Shown here: positions 28,395 to 36,615 of the stretch, piece after piece | How the letters are laid out: each line of letters starts with the position of its first letter | Numbering within the stretch: the stretch's first letter is position 1 | NCBI GenBank assembly: GCA_013285855.1 | Contig: JABDGW010000004.1 | Span: forward strand, 1 to 63,812 | Source of the DNA: Bacteroidota bacterium | GTDB lineage: Bacteria > Bacteroidota > Bacteroidia > Chitinophagales > Chitinophagaceae | Direction: 5' to 3' | Length of the DNA: 63,812 nt | Program-made: the position numbers and the translations under genes | Notes under the pieces: model-generated | The model's input: only the letters and a program-made list of their open reading frames with translations | Told to the model about the DNA's origin: nothing | Databases searched by the model: none

Positions 28395-30095
28395 TTATGG
28401 TTTTCCACTCACTTCCTTAATCCTCATATAATAATTGTTCACAATCCACGCTGTATCAAAAAAAGCAACATTCTTCGAACTTCTCCATTGTTGTGTTGGA
28501 TAAATACGCAGGCTTTTACCATCATGCCATAAAACCAATTGCATATTAAAACCGGTAACGCAACTATCCCAGCGATAATAGACTTGCTTTTTATCTGCAG
28601 AATAATAATAACTCAGTTGAGGAACTTGCGTGGTGCGTAAATATTGATCAAACACTTTGTTTAAATCAATGCCTGCATTTTTAGAAATATAATCTTCTAT
28701 TTGTTTTGTTGTAACAGTTTGATGATAGAAAGTTTTATTTAAGCCGCGTAAAATGCTTCTCCACTTCTCATTATTATTAATAGTATGTCGAATTGCCTGC
28801 AGCATGTTACCACCTTTATAATACATGTCGCCACTGCCTTCTTCATTTACGCCGTAATGCGCAATGACAGGTGCATCATTTTTAATTCGTGTACGTGTTC
28901 CAACATTGTATGCATTGCCGGAATCTTTGCCGAATAAAGACTCGGTGTACAATGTTTCGCTGTAGTTGGCAAAGCTTTCATGTATCCACATGTCAGCCAG
29001 ATCTTTTGAGGTTATGTTATTGCCAAACCATTCATGACTGCTTTCATGTTCAATAATAAAATCCCACTTTAAACCTAAACCTGTATTCGAAAGATCAATC
29101 CATGTTTTGCCATAGCGGTAACCATTATGAAAACCGTTTCCATAGGCAACCGCGCTTTGATGCTCCATGCCCAAATGTGGCGATTGAACCAGCTTATATC
29201 CATCTTCATAAAAAGGATACGGGCCATACCAATGTTCCAAATTGTGCAGCATTGGCTTCACCTGTTCAAATTGCTGCTTCGCTGAATCAAGGTCATAATC
29301 AAGCACCCAATAATTCAAGTCGAGTGTTCCTTTTTCGCCATTCAATGTGTCGCTGAAATTTACATACTTGCCGATGTACGGAATGATATTATAATTGTTG
29401 ATTGGATTTTTCACTTCCCATTTGTAAGTTGTTGTGCCATCATTATTTTTTTGTGTTGATGTTAATCGTCCATTGCCAACAGCCACCAATGTATCCGGAA
29501 CAATAACAGAAAGCGAAGCGCCATTGTCAGGTTCATCAGCTTGAATGTCTTTACAAGGATACCAAACACTGGCGCCAAAACCCTGGCAGGTAACACTCAT
29601 CCATGGTCTCCCCAAATTATCTTTCTTCCAGATCCATCCGCCATCCCATGGTGGTTTAATTGCTTCTCGTGGTTTGCCGTGATAAAATATTGTGATTGCC
29701 TCATCGTCAATTTGCAATTTAGAACTCGAAACCTGTCTTACTATTGTTGGAAGAGGAGTGACATACCAAACATTATTTCCAATCTTTTTAAACTTCAGTG
29801 AACTTGTATGTTGAATAACACTATCTATGATAAGAGGATTTTGCAAATCAATTTGCATTATATCAGATCCACCAGGATTTGTTGTTCGATATTTAATTGA
29901 ACAAATTCCTTCAATCGTCTTATTCTCATAATCCGGCTTTACTGTTATATCATATCGTAATACATCCCACCATGCGCGTTCAGGGGTAATGCTGCCGCGC
30001 AAGGTATCTGCATGTGTGAATGTTTTTTTTTCCTGTGCAAATGCTGAAGTAAAAAGTAAAAAGTAAAAAGTAAAAAAAAGAAACCGCTTTATCAT
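28395..30095 (-). CDS. Secreted M1-family metallopeptidase (aminopeptidase N-like)
   Basis: The 566-residue secreted peptidase has a signal peptide (MIKRFLFFTFYFLLFTSAFA) and an N-terminal M1 beta domain to about 270. The thermolysin-like domain has the substrate-binding GMEHQSA (309-315), a variant of GAMEN. The zinc site is H350-E351-S-S-H354 with E373 in WIHESFANYSE. It is shorter than classical aminopeptidase N because it lacks the large C-terminal domain, which is usual for Bacteroidota M1 proteins. It would release N-terminal residues from peptides in the periplasm. The signal-peptide coding region contains four copies of a heptanucleotide repeat (30049-30079). The stop of recF lies ten bases upstream on the same strand, so the two may be cotranscribed. 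Confidence 0.95.
   Translation of the reverse strand: MIKRFLFFTFYFLLFTSAFAQEKKTFTHADTLRGSITPERAWWDVLRYDITVKPDYENKTIEGICSIKYRTTNPGGSDIMQIDLQNPLIIDSVIQHTSSLKFKKIGNNVWYVTPLPTIVRQVSSSKLQIDDEAITIFYHGKPREAIKPPWDGGWIWKKDNLGRPWMSVTCQGFGASVWYPCKDIQADEPDNGASLSVIVPDTLVAVGNGRLTSTQKNNDGTTTYKWEVKNPINNYNIIPYIGKYVNFSDTLNGEKGTLDLNYWVLDYDLDSAKQQFEQVKPMLHNLEHWYGPYPFYEDGYKLVQSPHLGMEHQSAVAYGNGFHNGYRYGKTWIDLSNTGLGLKWDFIIEHESSHEWFGNNITSKDLADMWIHESFANYSETLYTESLFGKDSGNAYNVGTRTRIKNDAPVIAHYGVNEEGSGDMYYKGGNMLQAIRHTINNNEKWRSILRGLNKTFYHQTVTTKQIEDYISKNAGIDLNKVFDQYLRTTQVPQLSYYYSADKKQVYYRWDSCVTGFNMQLVLWHDGKSLRIYPTQQWRSSKNVAFFDTAWIVNNYYMRIKEVSGKP
30049..30079. repeat. Heptanucleotide tandem repeat (GTAAAAA x4) in a signal-peptide region
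   Basis: GTAAAAA occurs at 30049, 30056 and 30063, and a fourth copy from 30070 runs into extra A residues. On the minus strand this is TTTTTAC repeated and encodes the FFTFYFLLFT core of the M1 peptidase signal peptide. Seven is not a multiple of three, so a gain or loss of one unit would shift the frame. Two copies of the same heptamer lie at about 32572-32585 upstream of the gene at 32601. Confidence 0.85.
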
Positions 30096-30104
30096 AAAAC
30101 AAAT

Positions 30105-31187
30105 TTATAGTTCAATCAAATCATAATCTTTACCAATCTTCATAAAAGCCTGTTGTAATCTTTCTTTATGCGTGTCAGTAATAAAAACCTGTGCGCCACT
30201 TTGCACGCAAACATATTGCAACAAATTCTGCATACGTTGTTCATCTAATTTTTCAAACACATCATCTAATAATAAAACAGGAGAGAAGCCTTTGTTTTCT
30301 TTTAGTATTTCAAAAGCTGCCAGCTTAAATGCAAACAATAAACTTTTCCGCTGGCCTTGCGAAGCAATGTTCCTGAAATTTGATTGCTGCAGTTCAATTG
30401 TAATATCATCTTTATGAATGCCGCAACCAGTACGTTGCAAATACAAATCGCGCTGAAGGTTTTGCTCCAGCAATTCTTCAAATGAAATATGGTTTAGCTG
30501 GCTTTCATATTCAAGAATAAGTTTATCATCGTTATTGGCAATTGAAATATATTGCTGCAAAACCTGCGGTAAAAATTCTTTTAAAAATTTTAACCTTCGC
30601 TCATAAACAAAATTTCCTTTTTCAAGCAACTGAGTGTTTAAAATTTCAAGCAATGATTCATCATAACTGTTTCTTTCTGCGGCAAACTTTAAAAAGCTGT
30701 TGCGTTGCTGTAAAATTTTATTGTAAGCAATCAATTGCTCAAGATAATCATGCTGTAATTGAGAAAGCAATGTGTCAACAAATTTCCTGCGTTCTTCACT
30801 TCCTTCCGTAATTAAAGAAACATCATCCGGCGCAATCATTACACAGGGAAATTTTCCAATGTGCTCTGAAAAGCGTTGATACATTTCATCATCAACAGAA
30901 AATTCTTTTCGGTTGTTTTCACGTAATATGCAAACCAGCTTTTTTTCTTCTTCATCTTTAATAAATTTCGCTTCAATACGAAAACCTGCATAACCATCTT
31001 TCACGCTTTGATTATCTGGTCGGTTAAAACTGCTTTTGGTGAAGCACAAATAATAAATAGCATCGAGCAAATTTGTTTTGCCGCTTCCGTTCCTGCCATA
31101 AATACCAGTAATGTTTTTATTGAAACTGAATTGTTCGAAAATATAATTACGGAATTGTGTAAGGGAAATTTGTCTGCATGCCAACAT
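30105..31187 (-). CDS. recF: DNA replication/repair protein RecF
   Basis: The likely start is the ATG at 31187 (MLACRQISLTQFRNY), which gives 360 residues, the normal RecF length. The frame is open further upstream to 31346 but that part does not resemble RecF. Walker A is GIYGRNGSGKTNLLDAIYYL, RecF-typical segments include FPCVMIAPDDVSLITEGSEERRKFVD, the signature motif is ASQGQRKSLLFAFKLA, and Walker B is VLLLDDVFEKLDEQR. RecF binds ATP and DNA and helps load RecA at single-strand gaps. It diverges from exbB with 171 bases between the starts. A TACTTTGCA promoter-like sequence near 31329 faces exbB. Confidence 0.97.
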   Translation of the reverse strand: MLACRQISLTQFRNYIFEQFSFNKNITGIYGRNGSGKTNLLDAIYYLCFTKSSFNRPDNQSVKDGYAGFRIEAKFIKDEEEKKLVCILRENNRKEFSVDDEMYQRFSEHIGKFPCVMIAPDDVSLITEGSEERRKFVDTLLSQLQHDYLEQLIAYNKILQQRNSFLKFAAERNSYDESLLEILNTQLLEKGNFVYERRLKFLKEFLPQVLQQYISIANNDDKLILEYESQLNHISFEELLEQNLQRDLYLQRTGCGIHKDDITIELQQSNFRNIASQGQRKSLLFAFKLAAFEILKENKGFSPVLLLDDVFEKLDEQRMQNLLQYVCVQSGAQVFITDTHKERLQQAFMKIGKDYDLIEL

Positions 31188-31358
31188 GAGGGCAAGATTA
31201 GGGAAAATTATTGCATTTGCATACCGGTCAGGTCGCTTGAAAGCGTTCCGACCCTGCTGCAAAATCTTTCTTAAAATAACATCAGCACGTAATTTATCAA
31301 CACGGCAGCCGTTGTTTTGTGGTTGAACGTACTTTGCACTCATCAAAAAAAATAAAGA

Positions 31359-32039
31359 ATGGGATTTTTATTACAGGTTGATACAACAAAACTGGTAAAC
31401 ACAATTGCACAGCAACCGCAAACAATGAATCTATGGAGTCTTTTAAATAAAGGCGGCTGGATAATGTATCCTTTGTATGTGTTGCTTGCTGCTGCCATAT
31501 TTGTTTTTTTTGAAAGATTGATCGCCATACGCAAAGCATCAAGAATTGATGCGAATTTTATGCATATCATCCGAGATAATATTATTACCGGCAATGTAGT
31601 TGCAGCCCGTAATCTTGCACGCAATACAGATAATCCTGTAGCCCGTATTATTGATAAAGGCATTCAGCGCATTGGCAAACCTATTGATGCTATTGAAAAA
31701 AGCATGGAGAATGTTGGAAGATTAGAGATGTATAAAATGGAACGCAACCTGAATATACTTTCGTTAATTGCGGGCATTGCGCCGATGTTTGGTTTTTTGG
31801 GAACGATCGTTGGTATGCTGCAATTATTTTCTGCTATTGCTTCAACCGGCGAGTTGGAACTGGGTGAAATTGCAGGTGGTATTTATACAAAAATGATAAC
31901 ATCGGCAACGGGTTTGATCATTGGTTTGCTGGCTTATGTTGGCTATAATTTTTTAAATACGCAGGTGGATAAAACAGCAAACCGCATGGAAATTGCAAGT
32001 GCGGAATTTATTGATGTTTTGCAGGAACCGACAAGATAG
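31359..32039 (+). CDS. exbB: ExbB/TolQ/MotA-family proton channel
   Basis: The 226-residue inner-membrane protein has three membrane helices: WIMYPLYVLLAAAIFVFFERLI, LSLIAGIAPMFGFLGTIVGML and ITSATGLIIGLLAYVGYNFL. The family signature APMFGFLGTIVGMLQLF is present. ExbB forms a pentameric channel with ExbD and uses proton-motive force to drive TonB. A hydrophilic N terminus of about 35 residues precedes the first helix. It is followed 79 bases later by exbD. TonB itself is not adjacent; a TonB-like lipoprotein is encoded at 36616. Confidence 0.95.
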   Translation: MGFLLQVDTTKLVNTIAQQPQTMNLWSLLNKGGWIMYPLYVLLAAAIFVFFERLIAIRKASRIDANFMHIIRDNIITGNVVAARNLARNTDNPVARIIDKGIQRIGKPIDAIEKSMENVGRLEMYKMERNLNILSLIAGIAPMFGFLGTIVGMLQLFSAIASTGELELGEIAGGIYTKMITSATGLIIGLLAYVGYNFLNTQVDKTANRMEIASAEFIDVLQEPTR

Positions 32040-32118
32040 TTATAAATTATAAGTGATAAGTTATGAATGGAAACTTGCACAATTTTTAAACTATAACTCA
32101 TAATTCATAATTAATTAA

Positions 32119-32517
32119 ATGAATATACGAAGAAGATATAAAACTCAGGGGCAGGTACATGCAGGCACACTAAATGATATTTTATTCATATTGCTTTTTT
32201 TCTTTTTGATCATTTCAACACTGGCTAATCCAAATGTGATCAAGGTAAATAATCCCAGGGGCTCAAAAGATACAAAGGCAAAGCAGCATATTGTTGTTTC
32301 TATTGATAAAGACCAGAATGTTTATATTGGTCAGCATAAAATTGACCCGAATAATCTTGACAGTTTAATAAAATTTGAAGTAGATAAAAACCGAAATACT
32401 ATTGATACGCCTTCTGTTGTTATCAATGCTGATACAGCTTCTTTTTATGGCGAGGTTTTTCATGTAATGCAATCCGCAAAACGTGCCGGTGCTAAAGTTG
32501 TCGCGAATGTGAAATAA
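32119..32517 (+). CDS. exbD: ExbD/TolR-family biopolymer transport protein
   Basis: The 132-residue protein has one N-terminal membrane helix (LNDILFILLFFFLIISTLAN) that contains the conserved Asp of ExbD in LNDILF. A periplasmic domain (QHIVVSIDKDQNVYIG, TASFYGEVFHVMQSAKRAGA) follows. It partners with ExbB just upstream. The intergenic 79 bases contain AT-rich near-palindromic runs (TTATAAGTGATAAGTTATGA and ATAACTCATAATTCATAATT) similar to other spacers in this window. Confidence 0.94.
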   Translation: MNIRRRYKTQGQVHAGTLNDILFILLFFFLIISTLANPNVIKVNNPRGSKDTKAKQHIVVSIDKDQNVYIGQHKIDPNNLDSLIKFEVDKNRNTIDTPSVVINADTASFYGEVFHVMQSAKRAGAKVVANVK

Positions 32518-32600
32518 GTCTTTCGTTATAAGTTTTAAGTAATAAGTTCGAACAGTTGTTTTTATTTTGAATTTTTACTTTTTACTTTTGAATTCAATTC

Positions 32601-33593
32601 ATGAATTTTTTTCGTTACATCAATATTGCAAGAAAAGTTTACAGTGAAATAAAAATTCAAACCCGATTCAATAAAACATTTCTTATTCCTTATTTAAATG
32701 AACTTGAAAGAAAATACAACGGTACATTTCAACCGGAGCAGCGAGAGAAAATAACAGATTATTACGGCTTATTCATCACATCATTTTTATGCAGCAGCTA
32801 TAAAAGATTATATGGAAAATCTTTAACTGATGAAGAACGCAAAAGAGCAACATTATTTGGCATTCTCACACCGGTTGGCGATGATCTTTTTGATATTGAC
32901 AACCTGGATAATGAAAGCATAAGGCAAATAACATTTCAGCCGGAAACATTTAATGCAACTACTTTTTCTGGGCATGTTGCCAAAGAAATTCAAACATATT
33001 TGTTAAACGCTGTTCCGTATAAGCAGGAATATCTTGAAGCTTCAAAAAATGTATTGGATATACAGGTTGAAACCGCAAAGCAAACAAATCCTCAAATTCC
33101 AAAAGATGAAATGCGGCGCATTACGTATATAAAAGGCGCAGTAAGTGTTATCATTTATCATCAATGTTTAAATGAAGTTGCAGATGTACAAATGAAGGAA
33201 GTTTTATTTTTAATTGGAAGTTTATATCAATTGGGCAATGATATTTTTGATTTGTATAAAGATGTTCGCGATAACATTTATACGCTTGTAAATACCTGTG
33301 ATGATTTTATTCAGTTTAAAAAGAATTTTATTGAAAGAGTGAAACTGCAAAATGAAAAAATTTACGCTCTGCCTTATCTAAAAAAAGATAAAGAAGATTT
33401 TTGTATTGTAATGAATACAATTAATGCAAGAAGTTTAGTGGCAATTGACCAGTTTATTACAACTCAGAAAAGATATGGAAATAAAATTGATTGGTGGAAA
33501 CTTGAAAGAAAAGATATGATTGTTGATATGGAGAAGACAAAGAACATTTTAAAGTGGTTAAAATATATTTTTAAACTTCCGGCCATTTATTAA
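32601..33593 (+). CDS. Class I isoprenoid / terpene-synthase-like protein
   Basis: The 330-residue, all-helical, soluble protein has the spaced motifs of class I terpene synthases. The Asp-rich metal motif is D94-D95-L-F-D98. The second metal motif N213-D-I-F-D217-L-Y-K-D221 is an NSE-like triad with the usual Lys before the last acid. An RRIT segment (172-175) lies about 40 residues upstream of it, where the pyrophosphate sensor is expected. The R291-Y292 pair lies 78 residues downstream. The length fits bacterial class I cyclases. In such enzymes three Mg ions bound by these motifs ionise a prenyl diphosphate. Sequence outside the motifs looks divergent, so cyclase versus prenyltransferase is open. 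It starts 83 bases after exbD. Confidence 0.68.
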   Translation: MNFFRYINIARKVYSEIKIQTRFNKTFLIPYLNELERKYNGTFQPEQREKITDYYGLFITSFLCSSYKRLYGKSLTDEERKRATLFGILTPVGDDLFDIDNLDNESIRQITFQPETFNATTFSGHVAKEIQTYLLNAVPYKQEYLEASKNVLDIQVETAKQTNPQIPKDEMRRITYIKGAVSVIIYHQCLNEVADVQMKEVLFLIGSLYQLGNDIFDLYKDVRDNIYTLVNTCDDFIQFKKNFIERVKLQNEKIYALPYLKKDKEDFCIVMNTINARSLVAIDQFITTQKRYGNKIDWWKLERKDMIVDMEKTKNILKWLKYIFKLPAIY

Positions 33594-33627
33594 ATTTTGA
33601 AGTTTTATAACATAAAGATGTTTTGAA

Positions 33628-33717
33628 CGTCATGTCGAGGTAACGGGATATTTCTGGAATTAAAGGATGTTTAATATAAAAGATTTCTCTCCCGCTAATT
33701 GCGGGATCGAAATGACG
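33628..33717. repeat. 90-bp palindromic repeat element (MITE/REP-like)
   Basis: The element begins CGTCATGTCGA and ends TCGAAATGACG; these 11-bp ends are inverted repeats with one mismatch. An internal hairpin CCCGC-TAATT-GCGGG lies at 33691-33705. It has no coding content. It resembles short palindromes with GTCATTTCGA-type ends seen in other Bacteroidota spacers. A second element with the same outermost bases is at 43222. Confidence 0.75.
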
Positions 33718-33751
33718 AGCTTACCTTCAAACAAAGTAGGCAAGTACAATA

Positions 33752-34912
33752 ATGTTTAAAAAATTTATCTCTTTATTTTATATAATTTTTGCATCAAAGT
33801 ATTTGCATGCACAAAACAAAGATTCGCTTATTCATGCATTGATTGAAAACGTACAATCTATGCAGGTAAAGCAGGATGGTGAGTTTTATGCAGGCATGTT
33901 TCCAACCTATCGCGAATGCGGTGGTGCGCCGCATAATTATCAGCCTGATAATAATATTTTTTATACAGCAGTTTCCGCATTCGCCTTACGCAATATGTTG
34001 CCTTATTTGAATGATGCTGATAAAAATATTGCGCAGCAGATCATTGATAACATTCAAAAAGTTTATCCTTATTACAGAAATAAGCATGGTTATCCTTATT
34101 ATGGTTTTTGGCCAACAGATGACGTAATAATGCCGCACACTTATTATTTCAAATACTTAAAACAGGTTTTTGGACAAGGCGAAGATTCAGACGATACGGT
34201 GATGATCTTAATGACTGACAGCAGCAATGATAAAGATGTAACTGACTTTAAAAAAAGATTGGAAGCTGTTGCTAATTTATCATCACCAAAAAGAAAAATT
34301 ATATCTACTTACAGCAAATATAAAAATGAGCCTGCATACAGCACCTACCTGGGAAGCCGCACTACACCTGATTTTGACTTTGCTGTGCAATGCAATATTT
34401 TATATTTTGTCTTGGATAAGCATTTGCCTTTTGTACAACAAGACAGTTCTACACTTCACCTGATTACAGAAATGCTTCGCAATCGTGAATACATGAAAGC
34501 GCCAACTTATCTTTCTCCGTATTATGTGCGCTCATCCATTTTAATTTATCATGTTGTAAGATTGATGAATGCTTTTCATATTCCTGCATTAGAAATATAT
34601 AAACAACAATTAATTGATGATGCAAAAAAAGAATTTGATGCAAGCACGAATGTGATGGATAAACTTTTATTGAGTACTTCTTTGATGCGGCTTGGTGTAA
34701 AAGCTGAATTACCGCCATTTCTCTCCATCAATGAATTTGAAAATACCAATCAGCGACAATTCATTTTTTTCCAGGCACGGGCAGCGTTTTCTTATCCTTC
34801 ACCTCTTAAAAAAATATTTTTGCACTGGAGTTATATTAATTATTATTTCTATTGCCCGGCTTATTATAAAATTTTATGGCTGGAGAATTTGGTAATGCAG
34901 GAGCATGAATAA
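33752..34912 (+). CDS. Exported alpha-toroid-like protein with class II cyclase-type DxDDT motif
   Basis: The 386-residue protein begins with a signal peptide or membrane anchor (MFKKFISLFYIIFASKYLHA). The mature part is helical, with aromatic-rich loops suggesting an alpha/alpha toroid: NIFYTAVSAFALRNMLPYL, YPYYGFWPTDD, FDFAVQCNILYFVLDKHLP, SPYYVRSSILIYHVVRLM. The segment GEDSDDTVMIL (D145, D147, D148, T149) matches the DxDDT protonation motif of class II terpene cyclases and squalene-hopene cyclases. At about 365 residues it would be a single toroid, whereas those enzymes normally have two. QW repeats are not obvious. It follows the class I synthase-like gene by 158 bases. It may be an atypical cyclase or an unrelated toroid protein. 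Confidence 0.55.
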   Translation: MFKKFISLFYIIFASKYLHAQNKDSLIHALIENVQSMQVKQDGEFYAGMFPTYRECGGAPHNYQPDNNIFYTAVSAFALRNMLPYLNDADKNIAQQIIDNIQKVYPYYRNKHGYPYYGFWPTDDVIMPHTYYFKYLKQVFGQGEDSDDTVMILMTDSSNDKDVTDFKKRLEAVANLSSPKRKIISTYSKYKNEPAYSTYLGSRTTPDFDFAVQCNILYFVLDKHLPFVQQDSSTLHLITEMLRNREYMKAPTYLSPYYVRSSILIYHVVRLMNAFHIPALEIYKQQLIDDAKKEFDASTNVMDKLLLSTSLMRLGVKAELPPFLSINEFENTNQRQFIFFQARAAFSYPSPLKKIFLHWSYINYYFYCPAYYKILWLENLVMQEHE

Positions 34913-35002
34913 TTTTTATATCGGTCTTAAGCTTTAACATGTTTATCAATAAAAGAAAACCTTATAATTATAACAATACAGCGAAATAAATTTACATCTG
35001 TG

Positions 35003-35010
35003 TATTTTTG
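35003..35010 (+). promoter_or_regulatory. Candidate -7 box (TATTTTTG) close to the ALDH7 start
   Basis: TATTTTTG matches TAnnTTTG and is followed by CGCCCCAT and the ATG at 35019. Transcription would start about four to six bases after the box, so the mRNA would have almost no leader. No consensus TTG is seen about 20 bases upstream. Confidence 0.4.
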
Positions 35011-35018
35011 CGCCCCAT

Positions 35019-36539
35019 ATGGAATTCTTACAACAACTTAATATAAAATCAGGAAATGCCGGCACTTCTACCGGCAGCAAACAATTAACCGGTAAAGGAG
35101 AACTAATCAAATCTTATTCACCTGTTGACGGTAAATTGATAGGATGCGTTACCAGTACAACTAAAGAAGACTACAGTTTAGTTTTAGAAACTGCACAAGA
35201 AGCCTTTTTGGAATGGCGCAAATGGCCTGCGCCTAAACGTGGTGAGATTGTACGGCAATTTGGCGAGGCTTTGCGCAAATACAAAGAACCGCTGGGTAAA
35301 CTGGTAAGTTATGAAATGGGTAAAAGTCTGCAGGAAGGTTTGGGAGAAGTGCAGGAAATGATTGACATCTGCGATTTTGCGGTTGGTTTAAGCCGCCAGT
35401 TATACGGCCTGAGCATGCACAGTGAAAGGCCGGGACATAGAATGTATGAGCAATGGCATCCGCTGGGAATTGTAGGAATAATTTCTGCTTTTAATTTCCC
35501 GGTGGCTGTGTGGAGTTGGAATGCCGCCCTTGCTTGGGTATGCGGAGATGTTTGTGTTTGGAAACCTTCATCAAAAACATCTTTATGTGCTGTTGCCTGC
35601 CAGCAAATTGCAGCAGAAGTTTTTGCAAAGAATAATGTACCTGAAGGCGTAAGCTGTCTTGTAACCGGCAATGCCTGCGGCGACCTGATGAATGCAGATG
35701 AACGTATTCCGCTGATGTCTTTTACCGGGTCTACACGTGTTGGAAAAATAGTTGCGAAAACTGTTGCGGAACGTTTTGGCAGATCTATTTTGGAGCTTGG
35801 CGGCAACAATGCAATTATTATTACAGAGAATGCCGATATGCAAATGGTTTTAACCGGAGCTGTATTTGGTGCAGTTGGAACTGCAGGACAGCGTTGTACT
35901 TCTACCAGGCGTTTAATTATTCATGAAAGCATTTATGATAAAACAGTTGAATCGCTTAAATCTTCCTATAGCCAGTTAAAGATCGGCGATCCTTTAGATG
36001 CAGCTAATCATGTTGGTCCATTGATTGATACCAAAGCCGTTGATGATTATTTAAAAGCCATTGAAACTGCAAAAAACCAGGGCGGAAAAATTATTGTGGA
36101 AGGAGGGAAGCTTGAAGGAGAACAATATGAAAGCGGTTGTTATGTAAAACCATGTATTATAGAAGCGGATAATCATCTTGAGATTGTACAAACAGAAACT
36201 TTTGCACCTGTATTATATGTGATGAAATATAAAACCATTGATGAAGCTGTTGCAAAACAAAACGGTGTTCCGCAAGGATTATCCTCCTCTATTTTTACAA
36301 ATAATATGCGGGAGATGGAATTGTTTTTATCAAATGAAGGAAGCGATTGCGGCATCGCCAATGTGAATATTGGCACCAGCGGTGCAGAAATTGGGGGAGC
36401 CTTTGGCGGTGAAAAAGAAACGGGCGGAGGAAGAGAAAGTGGCAGCGATGCCTGGAAGGCTTACATGCGCAGGCAAACCAATACTATTAATTACAGCAAT
36501 AAATTACCATTGGCACAGGGAATTAAGTTCAGCGTATAA
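35019..36539 (+). CDS. ALDH7-type aldehyde dehydrogenase (alpha-aminoadipic semialdehyde dehydrogenase-like)
   Basis: The 506-residue NAD(P)-dependent dehydrogenase is closest in visible sequence to ALDH7A1/AmaB, which oxidises alpha-aminoadipate semialdehyde (piperideine-6-carboxylate) in lysine catabolism. The catalytic Cys is C293 in GTAGQRCTSTRRL and the general base is E259 in SILELGGNNA. GIISAFNFPVAVWSWNAALA forms part of the cofactor site. The C-terminal GGAFGGEKETGGGRESGSDA is characteristic of ALDH7. No other lysine-degradation gene is nearby, so the substrate is inferred from family only. It appears monocistronic. Confidence 0.93.
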   Translation: MEFLQQLNIKSGNAGTSTGSKQLTGKGELIKSYSPVDGKLIGCVTSTTKEDYSLVLETAQEAFLEWRKWPAPKRGEIVRQFGEALRKYKEPLGKLVSYEMGKSLQEGLGEVQEMIDICDFAVGLSRQLYGLSMHSERPGHRMYEQWHPLGIVGIISAFNFPVAVWSWNAALAWVCGDVCVWKPSSKTSLCAVACQQIAAEVFAKNNVPEGVSCLVTGNACGDLMNADERIPLMSFTGSTRVGKIVAKTVAERFGRSILELGGNNAIIITENADMQMVLTGAVFGAVGTAGQRCTSTRRLIIHESIYDKTVESLKSSYSQLKIGDPLDAANHVGPLIDTKAVDDYLKAIETAKNQGGKIIVEGGKLEGEQYESGCYVKPCIIEADNHLEIVQTETFAPVLYVMKYKTIDEAVAKQNGVPQGLSSSIFTNNMREMELFLSNEGSDCGIANVNIGTSGAEIGGAFGGEKETGGGRESGSDAWKAYMRRQTNTINYSNKLPLAQGIKFSV

Positions 36540-36615
36540 ACTTTGCAGTTTATTTTTTGTTATTGGCATTCTCTTTGAAAATACTGTATTGTATTATTAA
36601 ATTAAAATATTTATT

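Noticed and set aside
31188-31346. N-terminal extension of recF by 53 codons
   Set aside because: The added sequence does not resemble RecF, and it runs into the exbB promoter region; MLACRQISLTQFRNY at 31187 is the normal start.
35309-35809. A 166-codon antisense open frame within the ALDH7 gene
   Set aside because: It lies opposite conserved catalytic sequence and has shadow-like composition.
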